Assembly (NCBI GenBank): GCA_964405075.1
Contig: CAYOMP010000012.1
Coordinates: forward strand, 1-38,067
Source of the DNA: CAYOMP01 sp964405075
GTDB lineage: Bacteria > Bacillota > Clostridia > Lachnospirales > Lachnospiraceae
Reading direction: 5' to 3'
Length of the DNA: 38,067 bases
Made by a program: the position numbers and the translations under genes. Positions 31,840 to 38,067 of the stretch are shown piece by piece (positions within the stretch are counted from its first letter, which is position 1; every line of letters begins with the position of its first letter). Below the pieces are notes generated by a model. The model saw only the letters and a program-made list of their open reading frames with translations. It had not been told where the DNA came from and did not search any database.

Positions 31840-31923
31840 GCGCCAGCAACGAGGAGAAAATTATGTTTACATAAGTTTTCGATGAGCGCCGCGAAACTCT
31901 CAAAGCGTGTTTCTCATAATTTG
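31840..31923 (+). repeat. Dispersed repeat family R, copy at 31.8 kb
   Basis: GCAACGAGGAGAAAATTATG, loop TTTA, CATAAGTTTTCGATGAGC, then GCGCCGCGAAACTC and GTGTTTCTCATAATTT. Compared with the 14.3 kb copy, both hairpin arms have changed together (GAATGC/GCATTC against GAAAA/TTTTC), so pairing is kept. Confidence 0.65.
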
Positions 31924-31965
31924 TCATATGTTTTTGGATTTTTTAGGTTAGTAAAAAAATTCAGA

Positions 31966-33225
31966 TTATTCGGCTATACGACTAACTCCAACGAATATCT
32001 CGGATATTTTATACCAAGTAGGATAATCTACTATACCAGTAGCAGGTAATCCAAATACATTTTGGAACTGTCTAACAGCATTGGCGGTATTTTGCCCGAA
32101 TTGCCCATCTGCTACTATATATGGAATAGAGGAGTAGGTTTGCCCAATGACATTTAACTGTTCCTGTAGTTGGCGAACTTTATTGCCGGTATTACCAATT
32201 GTTAAGTCATATCCAGGCCATGAAGAAGGTATTCCGGATATTTCTTCCCCGGTATTGATATACATATCGTCACCATAGTAGTATCTGATAATATCTATAG
32301 GTGCATAGCCTTGATCACCTAAATATTTAGAACCCCATTGGGATAGCCAATTAGGACAAGTTACACGATTACCATCACAATATTGGGTAAGAATAGGTTG
32401 CCTTACATTAGGGCGGGACAAAAAGTCAGTAAATATTCTGTCAACTGTAACCGAAATATTGTTAAAGATATTTCTTCCATATATCCATTTGTGGTCATAT
32501 GCTGTGGAAGAGGTAATGGTGAAATCATATCCACGGTTTCTGTACCATTCAGTATATACTCTGTTTAATGTAAAGGATAAAATAGCCCAAATATTCGCTT
32601 CGATTGTGCTTTGAGGCCAAGTAGCATAGATTTCACTGGAGGCTACATTTTTAATATAATCCTTGTATTTAACATAATAGTCGGATGCAGTAGAATCGTT
32701 AGGGACACCATCATGAACTATAACATATTCAGGTACTACTACACGACTGAGAACGATTTCACCAGTTTCATTTAAGGGTTTAATTTCAGCTTCGGGAATT
32801 TTAGGTGGATATTCAGCATATAAGGTGTGGGCAGGAATTACTATATTGTCAGCAAGTTCGTTTGGCGCTGTAGGGCGCATTCTAACTTCCTGGATAGCAT
32901 TGGTATTGGATAATATTTCAATACCGGAAATGTCTATAGGTTCGTATCCTTCTGCTGTTACATAAATGGTATATTCAGAATAAGGTTGTATTTCTTGATT
33001 TGGTTCCAAACTATATTCAATAGGTGGAGCATCTAAGCTAACATTTTCGGTGGAACCATCTCTGTTGGTTGAGAGTTCTTCTAATTGATTTACCGGATTA
33101 CCAGTATAAAAAATTGCTATTTTTGCATTAGTTATAGGGCGAAAACCTTCCTCTGTTCGTACATTGATTTGAAGATTACCTTTATCGATGTTGTCTTGCA
33201 TAATGCGGAGGTTTTTATTATTCAT
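31966..33225 (-). CDS. Peptidoglycan-binding domain protein, possibly SpoIID-like
   Basis: 419 residues. About 15-115 is a carboxypeptidase-regulatory-like beta sandwich (ITNAKIAIFYTG, YTIYVTAEGYEPIDISGIEI). About 195-330 has APIDIIRYYYG and RVTCPNWLSQWGSKYLGDQ, reminiscent of the SpoIID/LytB fold, but I am not certain. The C terminus (about 345-415) is a clear PG_binding_1 domain: NTGNKVRQLQEQLNVIG, VADGQFGQNTANAVRQFQNVFGLP. No signal peptide or membrane segment is visible, which is odd for a wall-binding protein and recalls proteins acting inside sporulating mother cells. A weak AGG precedes the ATG. Single gene. Confidence 0.7.
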   Translation of the reverse strand: MNNKNLRIMQDNIDKGNLQINVRTEEGFRPITNAKIAIFYTGNPVNQLEELSTNRDGSTENVSLDAPPIEYSLEPNQEIQPYSEYTIYVTAEGYEPIDISGIEILSNTNAIQEVRMRPTAPNELADNIVIPAHTLYAEYPPKIPEAEIKPLNETGEIVLSRVVVPEYVIVHDGVPNDSTASDYYVKYKDYIKNVASSEIYATWPQSTIEANIWAILSFTLNRVYTEWYRNRGYDFTITSSTAYDHKWIYGRNIFNNISVTVDRIFTDFLSRPNVRQPILTQYCDGNRVTCPNWLSQWGSKYLGDQGYAPIDIIRYYYGDDMYINTGEEISGIPSSWPGYDLTIGNTGNKVRQLQEQLNVIGQTYSSIPYIVADGQFGQNTANAVRQFQNVFGLPATGIVDYPTWYKISEIFVGVSRIAE

Positions 33226-33440
33226 TATTTACCTGGATTTTTTTGTATATTATATGCTTAATAAAGGAAAATGATGAGTAGTGAAGAAAAATAATATTTA
33301 AGCAATAAAAAGTTTGGATTTGTACGATTTAAGAAATGATTAGGAGGAAGATATTATTAATGAAAAATATACGTTAGTTTATTTTTGTGTTATCATTGAT
33401 GATAAAGAAATAGAAAAGTTAAAGTTTGTGATATAAATAA
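33226..33440. other. Intergenic region with a decayed small reading frame
   Basis: AGGAGG (33342-33347) precedes ATG at 33360, but that frame stops after five codons. An adjacent frame reads EKYTLVYFCVIIDDKEIE up to TAA near 33437, which looks protein-like. It may be a frameshifted small gene. Otherwise no gene seen. Confidence 0.3.
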
Positions 33441-33560
33441 AATTTTCATTTCCAATACAGACACACTTGCGTTTGATACATACGTAGCAGTACTAAATTC
33501 ACACAAGTGCTCATTAAGAGCTGACGTATGTATGACAGTCTGTTATGGAATATGAAAATT
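33441..33560. repeat. 120-bp imperfect palindrome with nested and crossing pairs
   Basis: Outer arms: 33441-33462 (starting AATTTTCATTTCCA) with 33538-33560 (ending GGAATATGAAAATT), with small bulges. Inside, ATACATACGT (33476-33485) pairs perfectly with ACGTATGTAT (33524-33533). CACTTG (33464-33469) can pair with CAAGTG (33504-33509), crossing the former. The size and end symmetry suit a MITE-like or recombination-site element, or a structured RNA. Confidence 0.65.
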
Positions 33561-33718
33561 ATTTTTTATACATAAAGAAGTTTTGAAGGAATATGGAGAT
33601 GGGAAAGAATTTTGAAGTTACCGCACTCAAAGAATAGAGAGGAAAAGGAAATCCAGGTAGTGTCATTCAATCTTTTATGGTAAAATGGAAAACAAATGAG
33701 AGAGGGAGTGTAATTAGT

Positions 33719-34264
33719 ATGAGAATTGAAACAGAAAGACTGATAATAAGAGACTTAGAGCAAAAAGATAAACAGCAATTATTTAAAATTGTATGGCAAG
33801 AGAATGTTGTGCGTTATATGAGAGACTGGTCTGAAAACCATTCAACTCCAGAGTCTTTTGAGGGGTATATTAATTGGCACCAGACACAAAAAGAATCTAC
33901 TGATATGTATAAGTGTAAAAGATATGCTGTTGCGCTAAAAGAGAATGATTTGCTAATTGGAGTAGTAGGAATGGGACTTGAGGATACTGTGAATGAAGTT
34001 GAAATGGCATATTTTATAGATGAAGAATATCAAAGAAAAGGGTATGCAACAGAAAGTTTAGTTGCATTGTTTGATTGGTGCATGGACGTATCAACGTTAG
34101 ATTATTTGATATTAACAATTGACTGTGCAAATGCTGCTTCGTGTAAAGTTGCAGAGAAAAGTGGTTTTGAATTATTTGAAAAGCGAACACCGATAAGTCA
34201 TAAACAGCCTAATATGGTAAGCGATAGTTACTATTATTATAGAAAATATAGAGCAAAGAATTGA
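33719..34264 (+). CDS. GNAT acetyltransferase, RimJ/RimL type
   Basis: A 181-residue GNAT protein. MRIETERLIIRDLEQKD is the common start of the RimJ/RimL-like group. The acetyl-CoA loop is YQRKGYATESLVALFDW, and ILTIDCANAASCKVAEKSGFE is the usual late block. It would transfer an acetyl group from acetyl-CoA to an amine; the substrate may be a protein N terminus or a small molecule. The ATG at 33719 follows GGGAG; an in-frame ATG at 33677 lacks a site. First gene after the palindrome element. Confidence 0.88.
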   Translation: MRIETERLIIRDLEQKDKQQLFKIVWQENVVRYMRDWSENHSTPESFEGYINWHQTQKESTDMYKCKRYAVALKENDLLIGVVGMGLEDTVNEVEMAYFIDEEYQRKGYATESLVALFDWCMDVSTLDYLILTIDCANAASCKVAEKSGFELFEKRTPISHKQPNMVSDSYYYYRKYRAKN

Positions 34265-34416
34265 TTGATAGGGACAAGTCATTAACTCCCAAAATGGGGA
34301 GATAGAAAAATAAGAATTTGTGGATGGATGTTAATTTATGAATGAAGTAGAGTACATTGATGAAATATAATTAATAGTATATGTATTGATTTGCTAAATG
34401 AGGAGAAAAATTTAGT

Positions 34417-35172
34417 ATGAAAGATATTTTTATTACATATCAAAGTGAAATTGTAACAGCAACCATATCCTTTTTTGTTGCTTTGTCCACTACATTATTA
34501 ACTCATTTTTTGGGTAATTTCAAATTACGATATACAGAAAAATTGAAAATTACAAGCGAACTTTCCAAAAGAAAGTACGAAGGAATTACAAAAATAAGGG
34601 AAGAAATCCGTATACTATCGCAATATGAAAACCTGTGTATTACTGAGGATGAAGATTCATTAATTCCTGAGAATATTGGTAAAAAAGTATATACACCCGC
34701 GTGCTGTTATTCTTATGAAGCACTTATGGAAATTTCAAGTGTATTAAATGATTTACATGGAGAATTTGGATATTGTTTGAGACATAAATCTGTGATTTAT
34801 TTGGTATATATTAAAAATTTTCTTATGGACTATGCTATAAAGTGTAGTAGAGCTGGACTTCCAGATGAAGAATTACGCTGGGCTAGTGTTCCGCTGTATG
34901 AAGGGATACACAAATGGTACAAGAAATTTGACAAAGAGTTAATATGTTCTATGAATAGACCTAGTATGAAATACTTCGCACATTCAGGGGTAAAGTACAA
35001 TTTTTTATTAAAAATATATGGTTTGTACTTCAAACGAACTGAACCATATAAATATATGAATGATGAAAAGAGTGTATTAAATCAAATGATACAAAATCGT
35101 GATGAAATTATTGCGCAATATGAAGAAACGATTATTGAAAAGTCAGATGAAATTGATTCTAAATTATCTTGA
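34417..35172 (+). CDS. Unknown protein with one N-terminal membrane segment
   Basis: 251 residues, not recognised. Residues about 12-32 (IVTATISFFVALSTTLLTHF) form one membrane segment. A basic amphipathic helix follows (FKLRYTEKLKITSELSKRKY), then a helical cytoplasmic body and a C-terminal coiled-coil-like tail rich in Glu and Ile (about 215-251). No catalytic motif. AGGAG lies before the ATG. Its 152-base upstream gap contains CTCCC/GGGAG (34286-34301) without a T run, and a ten-codon frame MNEVEYIDEI that may be a remnant. Standalone helical membrane-anchored proteins are common in accessory regions. Confidence 0.7.
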   Translation: MKDIFITYQSEIVTATISFFVALSTTLLTHFLGNFKLRYTEKLKITSELSKRKYEGITKIREEIRILSQYENLCITEDEDSLIPENIGKKVYTPACCYSYEALMEISSVLNDLHGEFGYCLRHKSVIYLVYIKNFLMDYAIKCSRAGLPDEELRWASVPLYEGIHKWYKKFDKELICSMNRPSMKYFAHSGVKYNFLLKIYGLYFKRTEPYKYMNDEKSVLNQMIQNRDEIIAQYEETIIEKSDEIDSKLS

Positions 35173-35206
35173 GATGTACAATTAGAAGTTATGGGGGTCA
35201 TATGTA

Positions 35207-35737
35207 ATGAAGAGAAGTAGATTGTCCTATGATGAATGGAAATGTATAAAGAGCAAAACAATTATTGGAAAAAATTTAGCGACAGATTTTTTTGAAGGAT
35301 ATGTTGGAGTTATAAATATAGAAAAAGTAACAGAGCCTCAGATATGGAAATTTAATGGTGAGGATATTACTGTTTGTGATAATGGATCAAAATGGTTATC
35401 TATATTGCCACAAAATGATTTTTATTGCATTACTGCTATGCTAAATGAAAAGGATGAAATTCTTTTATGGTATATAGATATGATAGCTGATAAAGGAATA
35501 GATAAAGATGGTGTTCCATATTTTGATGATTTGTACTTGGATTTAGTTGTATATCCAGATGGAACTATTATCGAAGACGATATGGATGAACTAGAAGAGG
35601 CATTATTAGCAAAAGATATATCAAAGGAACAATATAGTCTTGCAATTAACACAAGCGTTAAATTGAAAGAAGGAATACTAAATAATATTGAAACATTTAT
35701 AACATATACCTATAAGTGTTTGGAAATAGTCAAATAG
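35207..35737 (+). CDS. DUF402 domain-containing protein
   Basis: A 176-residue protein matching DUF402. LLWYIDMIADKG, then GVPYFDDLYLDLVVYPDG and DDMDELEEALLAKDISKEQY are the conserved acidic core and the helix after it. Characterised relatives include nucleoside tri/diphosphatases and the RNA-binding FAU-1 group; acidic residues bind divalent metal. Which activity this has is unknown. An ATG-TAA start-stop pair at 35202-35207 overlaps the real ATG (35207) and is better spaced from the GGGGG site, so it might dampen initiation. Confidence 0.8.
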   Translation: MKRSRLSYDEWKCIKSKTIIGKNLATDFFEGYVGVINIEKVTEPQIWKFNGEDITVCDNGSKWLSILPQNDFYCITAMLNEKDEILLWYIDMIADKGIDKDGVPYFDDLYLDLVVYPDGTIIEDDMDELEEALLAKDISKEQYSLAINTSVKLKEGILNNIETFITYTYKCLEIVK

Positions 35738-35789
35738 ACAACTCCCAATTTTAAGCGTTAAGACAATTAGAAGTTGTGGAGGGATTTTT

Positions 35790-36182
35790 ACGAAGAGAAA
35801 AGTGGGTATTATCATACTGGTTGTTTTATGTATTATTATCTTTATGGTAATAGCATCGGGCTTCTCAATCCAAACAAGTGCATATATAACGGATGATTTT
35901 GTTGTATCTGAAGACGGAAGTGAAATTACTTTTAAAGCAGGTGTTGGTTCTTCAATGGGATATGTAAGAGGTTATAAGGATGAAGGTGGCGGAGTAAAAC
36001 CTCACTATTTGAAGTTTTACTCTGCTTGGGGAGGATTAAATAGCTCTATTGGTGCAAAGAATGAGTATGTTTTAGAACTGGAACCAGAAGATAATGAAAT
36101 CTATGTGTATCATGGAGATGGCGGATATGAGTTGACTTTGAAAAAAGATGTTACATCTGGAGAATGGTATAGAGTTAGATAG
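35790..36182 (+). CDS. Small unknown protein with N-terminal membrane anchor; probable ACG start
   Basis: About 130 residues, family not recognised. One hydrophobic segment (GIIILVVLCIIIFMVIASGF) is followed by an extracytoplasmic beta-rich domain with TFKAGVGSSMGYVRGY and GGYELTLKKD. GGAGGG (35778-35783) stands six bases before ACG-AAG-AGA-AAA, which would give the KRK positive start expected before a membrane segment. The first standard start, GTG at 35802, is 18 bases from that site and lacks the basic residues. An ATG-to-ACG change, or true ACG initiation, is likely. No cysteine lipobox. Confidence 0.55.
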   Translation, partial: TKRKVGIIILVVLCIIIFMVIASGFSIQTSAYITDDFVVSEDGSEITFKAGVGSSMGYVRGYKDEGGGVKPHYLKFYSAWGGLNSSIGAKNEYVLELEPEDNEIYVYHGDGGYELTLKKDVTSGEWYRVR

Positions 36183-36208
36183 AAAGAAATTAATAAGGGG
36201 AAAGAAAT

Positions 36209-36628
36209 ATGGTAGGAATTGAAGAAAAATGTCGAATGATAGATGACAATGAAATTATCAAAGAACATTGTGAGGAAATAAAGAATCTATTAGCACAATC
36301 ATATTGGGCAAATAATAGGTCAATAGAAACAATTAAAAAATCGGTAGAACAGTCATTATGTTTTGCTATATTTGATGTGGAAACAGATATAATGGTTGCA
36401 TTTGCCAGGGTGGTTACAGATTATGCAACAATGTACTATTTATGTGATGTAATAGTTGATGAGAAATATAGAGGAAAAGGCTTGGGGAAAAGGCTCGTTG
36501 ACAGAATTGCAAACAAAGAAGAAAAGTTAAAAGGCTTGCATGGTCATTTGTTGACAGCTGATGCACAAGGATTGTATTCTAAGTTTGGATTTAGTGAATA
36601 TAATAAAAGTTGTATGTGTGATTTTTAA
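36209..36628 (+). CDS. GNAT family N-acetyltransferase
   Basis: A 139-residue GNAT. The acetyl-CoA-binding loop VDEKYRGKGLGKRLVDRI and the later QGLYSKFGFSEY are clear. FAIFDVETDIMVAFARVVTDYATMYYLCDVIV is the core beta sheet. The N-terminal part contains the AQSYWANNRSIETIKKSVE block found in a common subgroup of unknown substrate. Start ATG 36209, with AAGGGGAAAG upstream. It ends 16 bases before the methyltransferase start, so the pair is probably cotranscribed. Confidence 0.88.
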   Translation: MVGIEEKCRMIDDNEIIKEHCEEIKNLLAQSYWANNRSIETIKKSVEQSLCFAIFDVETDIMVAFARVVTDYATMYYLCDVIVDEKYRGKGLGKRLVDRIANKEEKLKGLHGHLLTADAQGLYSKFGFSEYNKSCMCDF

Positions 36629-36644
36629 TAAGGGGAGAGTAAAA

Positions 36645-37316
36645 ATGAATATAAAAGAACAATTCAATATTGTGGCACATGAATATGATGCCAATAGAAA
36701 AAAGTTTATACCTTGTTTTAATGATTATTATGAAAATACAACAAAGTTTATTGTTTCTAATATTGAAAAACCAAGACGAGTTTTAGATTTGGGTGCCGGA
36801 ACGGGACTACTGTCATATTTTTGGTATCAGCAGTGCCCAACGGCGGAATATGTACTGGTTGATATAGCAGATGAAATGTTGGATGTTGCCCGTAAGAGAT
36901 TTGCTGGTATAGATAGTATATCTTATCAAGTATCAGATTATTCCAAAGAACTTCCGAACGTTGATTTTGATGTAATTATTTCCGCTTTATCAATTCATCA
37001 TTTAGAGAATAAAGATAAACAAAAATTATTTGCACAAATTTATGATAAATTGCCGGAAGGTGGTGTATTTGTAAATTATGATCAGTTTTGTGCTGGGCGG
37101 GATGAAATAAATAAATGGTTTGATTCTTATTGGGAAAATCAATTAACAAAAAATGGATTGAGTGAACATGACATAGAACTTTGGAAAGAACGGAGAAAGT
37201 TAGATAAAGAATGTTCTGTTGAGGAAGAAATCAAAATGCTTTGTGATAGTAAATTTAAAATAATCAAATGTGTATATTCGTACCAAAAGTTCTCAGTAAT
37301 TGTTGCCATAAAATAA
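36645..37316 (+). CDS. Class I SAM-dependent methyltransferase
   Basis: A 223-residue methyltransferase. Motif I is VLDLGAGTG (46-54), followed by the acidic end of strand 2 (YVLVDIADEMLDVARKRF), motif IV DVIISALSIHHLENK, and GGVFVNYDQF. This is the UbiE/COQ5-like small-molecule group; the substrate is unknown. The ATG at 36645 follows AAGGGGAGAG; an in-frame ATG at 36561 lies within the GNAT gene and is rejected. It sits with GNAT and nucleotidyltransferase genes, all small-molecule modifiers. Confidence 0.9.
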   Translation: MNIKEQFNIVAHEYDANRKKFIPCFNDYYENTTKFIVSNIEKPRRVLDLGAGTGLLSYFWYQQCPTAEYVLVDIADEMLDVARKRFAGIDSISYQVSDYSKELPNVDFDVIISALSIHHLENKDKQKLFAQIYDKLPEGGVFVNYDQFCAGRDEINKWFDSYWENQLTKNGLSEHDIELWKERRKLDKECSVEEEIKMLCDSKFKIIKCVYSYQKFSVIVAIK

Positions 37317-37326
37317 CTAATAAGTT

Positions 37327-37456
37327 GTGAAGTTTGTGAATTCCAATTTCTATAATTACGAAGAGCTATTTGATGAAAAAGGAAGATTCCCAAATTAATC
37401 CGATACATTTTGAAATAAATGCTGATAAGATATGTATGATTGATTTGTTTTGCTGA
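37327..37456 (+). pseudogene. Possible decayed gene fragment
   Basis: Two adjoining frames look protein-like: one ends NYEELFDEKGRFPN before TAA, and the other continues NPIHFEINADKICMIDLFC before TGA at 37454. A single-base shift would join them. No family recognised. The tail of the second frame is just before the ribosome binding site of the next gene. Confidence 0.3.
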
Positions 37457-37475
37457 ATGGGGGGTGACATCTTAA

Positions 37476-38067
37476 ATGAATGCAAATGATTTTAAATTAA
37501 AGCTGGTGGAAGAAATCTCAAATTGTGATGAGATATTAGGAATTGGACAGACAGGAGACATTAATGCCCCACTTATCGAGGGTAAGAGTGATATAGATAT
37601 GTTTATCATATGTAAAAATGTACCTAATCCTGATAGGCGTCTTTCATTATACAAATCCCTTGATGGTTTATTTGATAAACTTGAAATGGAAGTCTGTTCA
37701 GGTGGTGTATGGGGATATGGAGATATATTTTATATTAACGGAATTGATGTTATGCCAATGTATTTCTCTGTAACGAATATGCAGGAATACATTGATGAGA
37801 TATTGGCAGGAAAGCATTTGGAAAAAGAGGGGAGCTTTTATCCTATTGGTCGTCTTGCAAGCATTGAGACAATTAATGTTTTATGGGAGAAGAATAATGC
37901 ATGGACTAATATTGTTAACAAAGTAAGGACATATCCGCAAGATTTGTTTGATAAGTGGTATTCGTCTGAAGTTTGTAGAATTATCGATGAAGAAGACCTG
38001 GGAAGAGCTAAACTGCGTCATGAAGTATTATTTTATCATCAGGTTGTAGAAGAGTTTTTGGATCATT
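37476..38067 (+). CDS. Nucleotidyltransferase-fold protein, cut by the window end
   Basis: At least 197 residues, open to the last base of the window. The N terminus has the nucleotidyltransferase signature: GIGQTGD (22-28) then KSDIDMFIIC with Asp39-x-Asp41 as metal ligands. A late acidic residue could be in GIDVMPMYF. The helical part follows (SIETINVLWEKNNAWTNIVNK). It resembles DUF4037-like and aminoglycoside-nucleotidyltransferase-like proteins; whether it modifies a drug, a tRNA or a protein is unknown. The GGGGGTGACATCTTAA leader sets the ATG. Confidence 0.75.
   Translation, partial: MNANDFKLKLVEEISNCDEILGIGQTGDINAPLIEGKSDIDMFIICKNVPNPDRRLSLYKSLDGLFDKLEMEVCSGGVWGYGDIFYINGIDVMPMYFSVTNMQEYIDEILAGKHLEKEGSFYPIGRLASIETINVLWEKNNAWTNIVNKVRTYPQDLFDKWYSSEVCRIIDEEDLGRAKLRHEVLFYHQVVEEFLDH

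Noticed and set aside
33441..33560. Integron attC site
   Set aside because: The element lacks a clear GTTRRRY/RYYYAAC pair and no integrase gene is present, so only a general palindromic element is claimed.

Overview
The window is low-GC DNA whose genes look like those of a Gram-positive anaerobe of the class Clostridia, most likely Lachnospiraceae. The pointers are meso-diaminopimelate dehydrogenase, a FabK-type (not FabI-type) fatty-acid operon, a secreted beta-helix protein with lysine-rich BIG2 domains, a GH105 pectin-fragment hydrolase, and strong AGGAGG-type ribosome binding sites. The genus is not proven; a pectin-using Lachnospira-like organism would fit. A run of 10 N (8052-8061) shows this is a draft assembly. 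No rRNA, tRNA, CRISPR array or intact transposase was found.

Layout. (1) 1-3.3 kb, small accessory genes: DUF4160, DUF2442, a YkgJ-type cysteine-cluster protein with no normal start, a SWIM zinc-finger protein, and a small antitoxin-like gene followed by a 27-codon stub of a zeta-type toxin. (2) 3.4-14.2 kb, mostly single-gene transcription units with long intergenic regions: a soluble zinc-binding chemoreceptor, diaminopimelate dehydrogenase, trpS, a flavodoxin, a D-lactate-type dehydrogenase, GH105, a MATE exporter and xanthine phosphoribosyltransferase. The intergenic regions carry two families of dispersed structured repeats. (3) 14.5-19.2 kb: a 1535-residue secreted modular protein, probably a polysaccharide-active parallel beta-helix enzyme. 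(4) 19.4-30.6 kb: a nearly complete type II fatty-acid operon in the order acpP-accB-accC-accD-accA-fabH-fabK-fabX-like-fabD-fabG-fabF-fabZ-marR. (5) 30.8-33.2 kb on the minus strand: a TruA homologue with a substituted catalytic aspartate, and a peptidoglycan-binding protein. (6) 33.4-38.1 kb: an imperfect-palindrome element, then seven same-strand unrelated genes (two GNATs, two membrane-anchored unknowns, DUF402, a methyltransferase and a nucleotidyltransferase cut by the window end), which reads as an accessory island.

How the genes work together. The operon holds acetyl-CoA carboxylase (accBCDA), ACP, transacylase, initiation and elongation condensing enzymes, ketoreductase, dehydratase and enoyl reductase, so malonyl-ACP can be made and elongated from one transcript. 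The most interesting member is the second flavoprotein of the nitronate-monooxygenase fold (25402-26484). It lies directly after fabK and has a four-cysteine CxxCxxxC-x7-C cluster and a C-terminal tail resembling Helicobacter pylori FabX, the Fe-S flavoenzyme that introduces the double bond of unsaturated fatty acids. No FabA, FabM or FabN is present in the operon, so this gene is the best candidate for the unsaturated fatty-acid branch. A MarR-family gene at the end is the likely FabT-like regulator. GH105 and the secreted beta-helix protein suggest pectin use.
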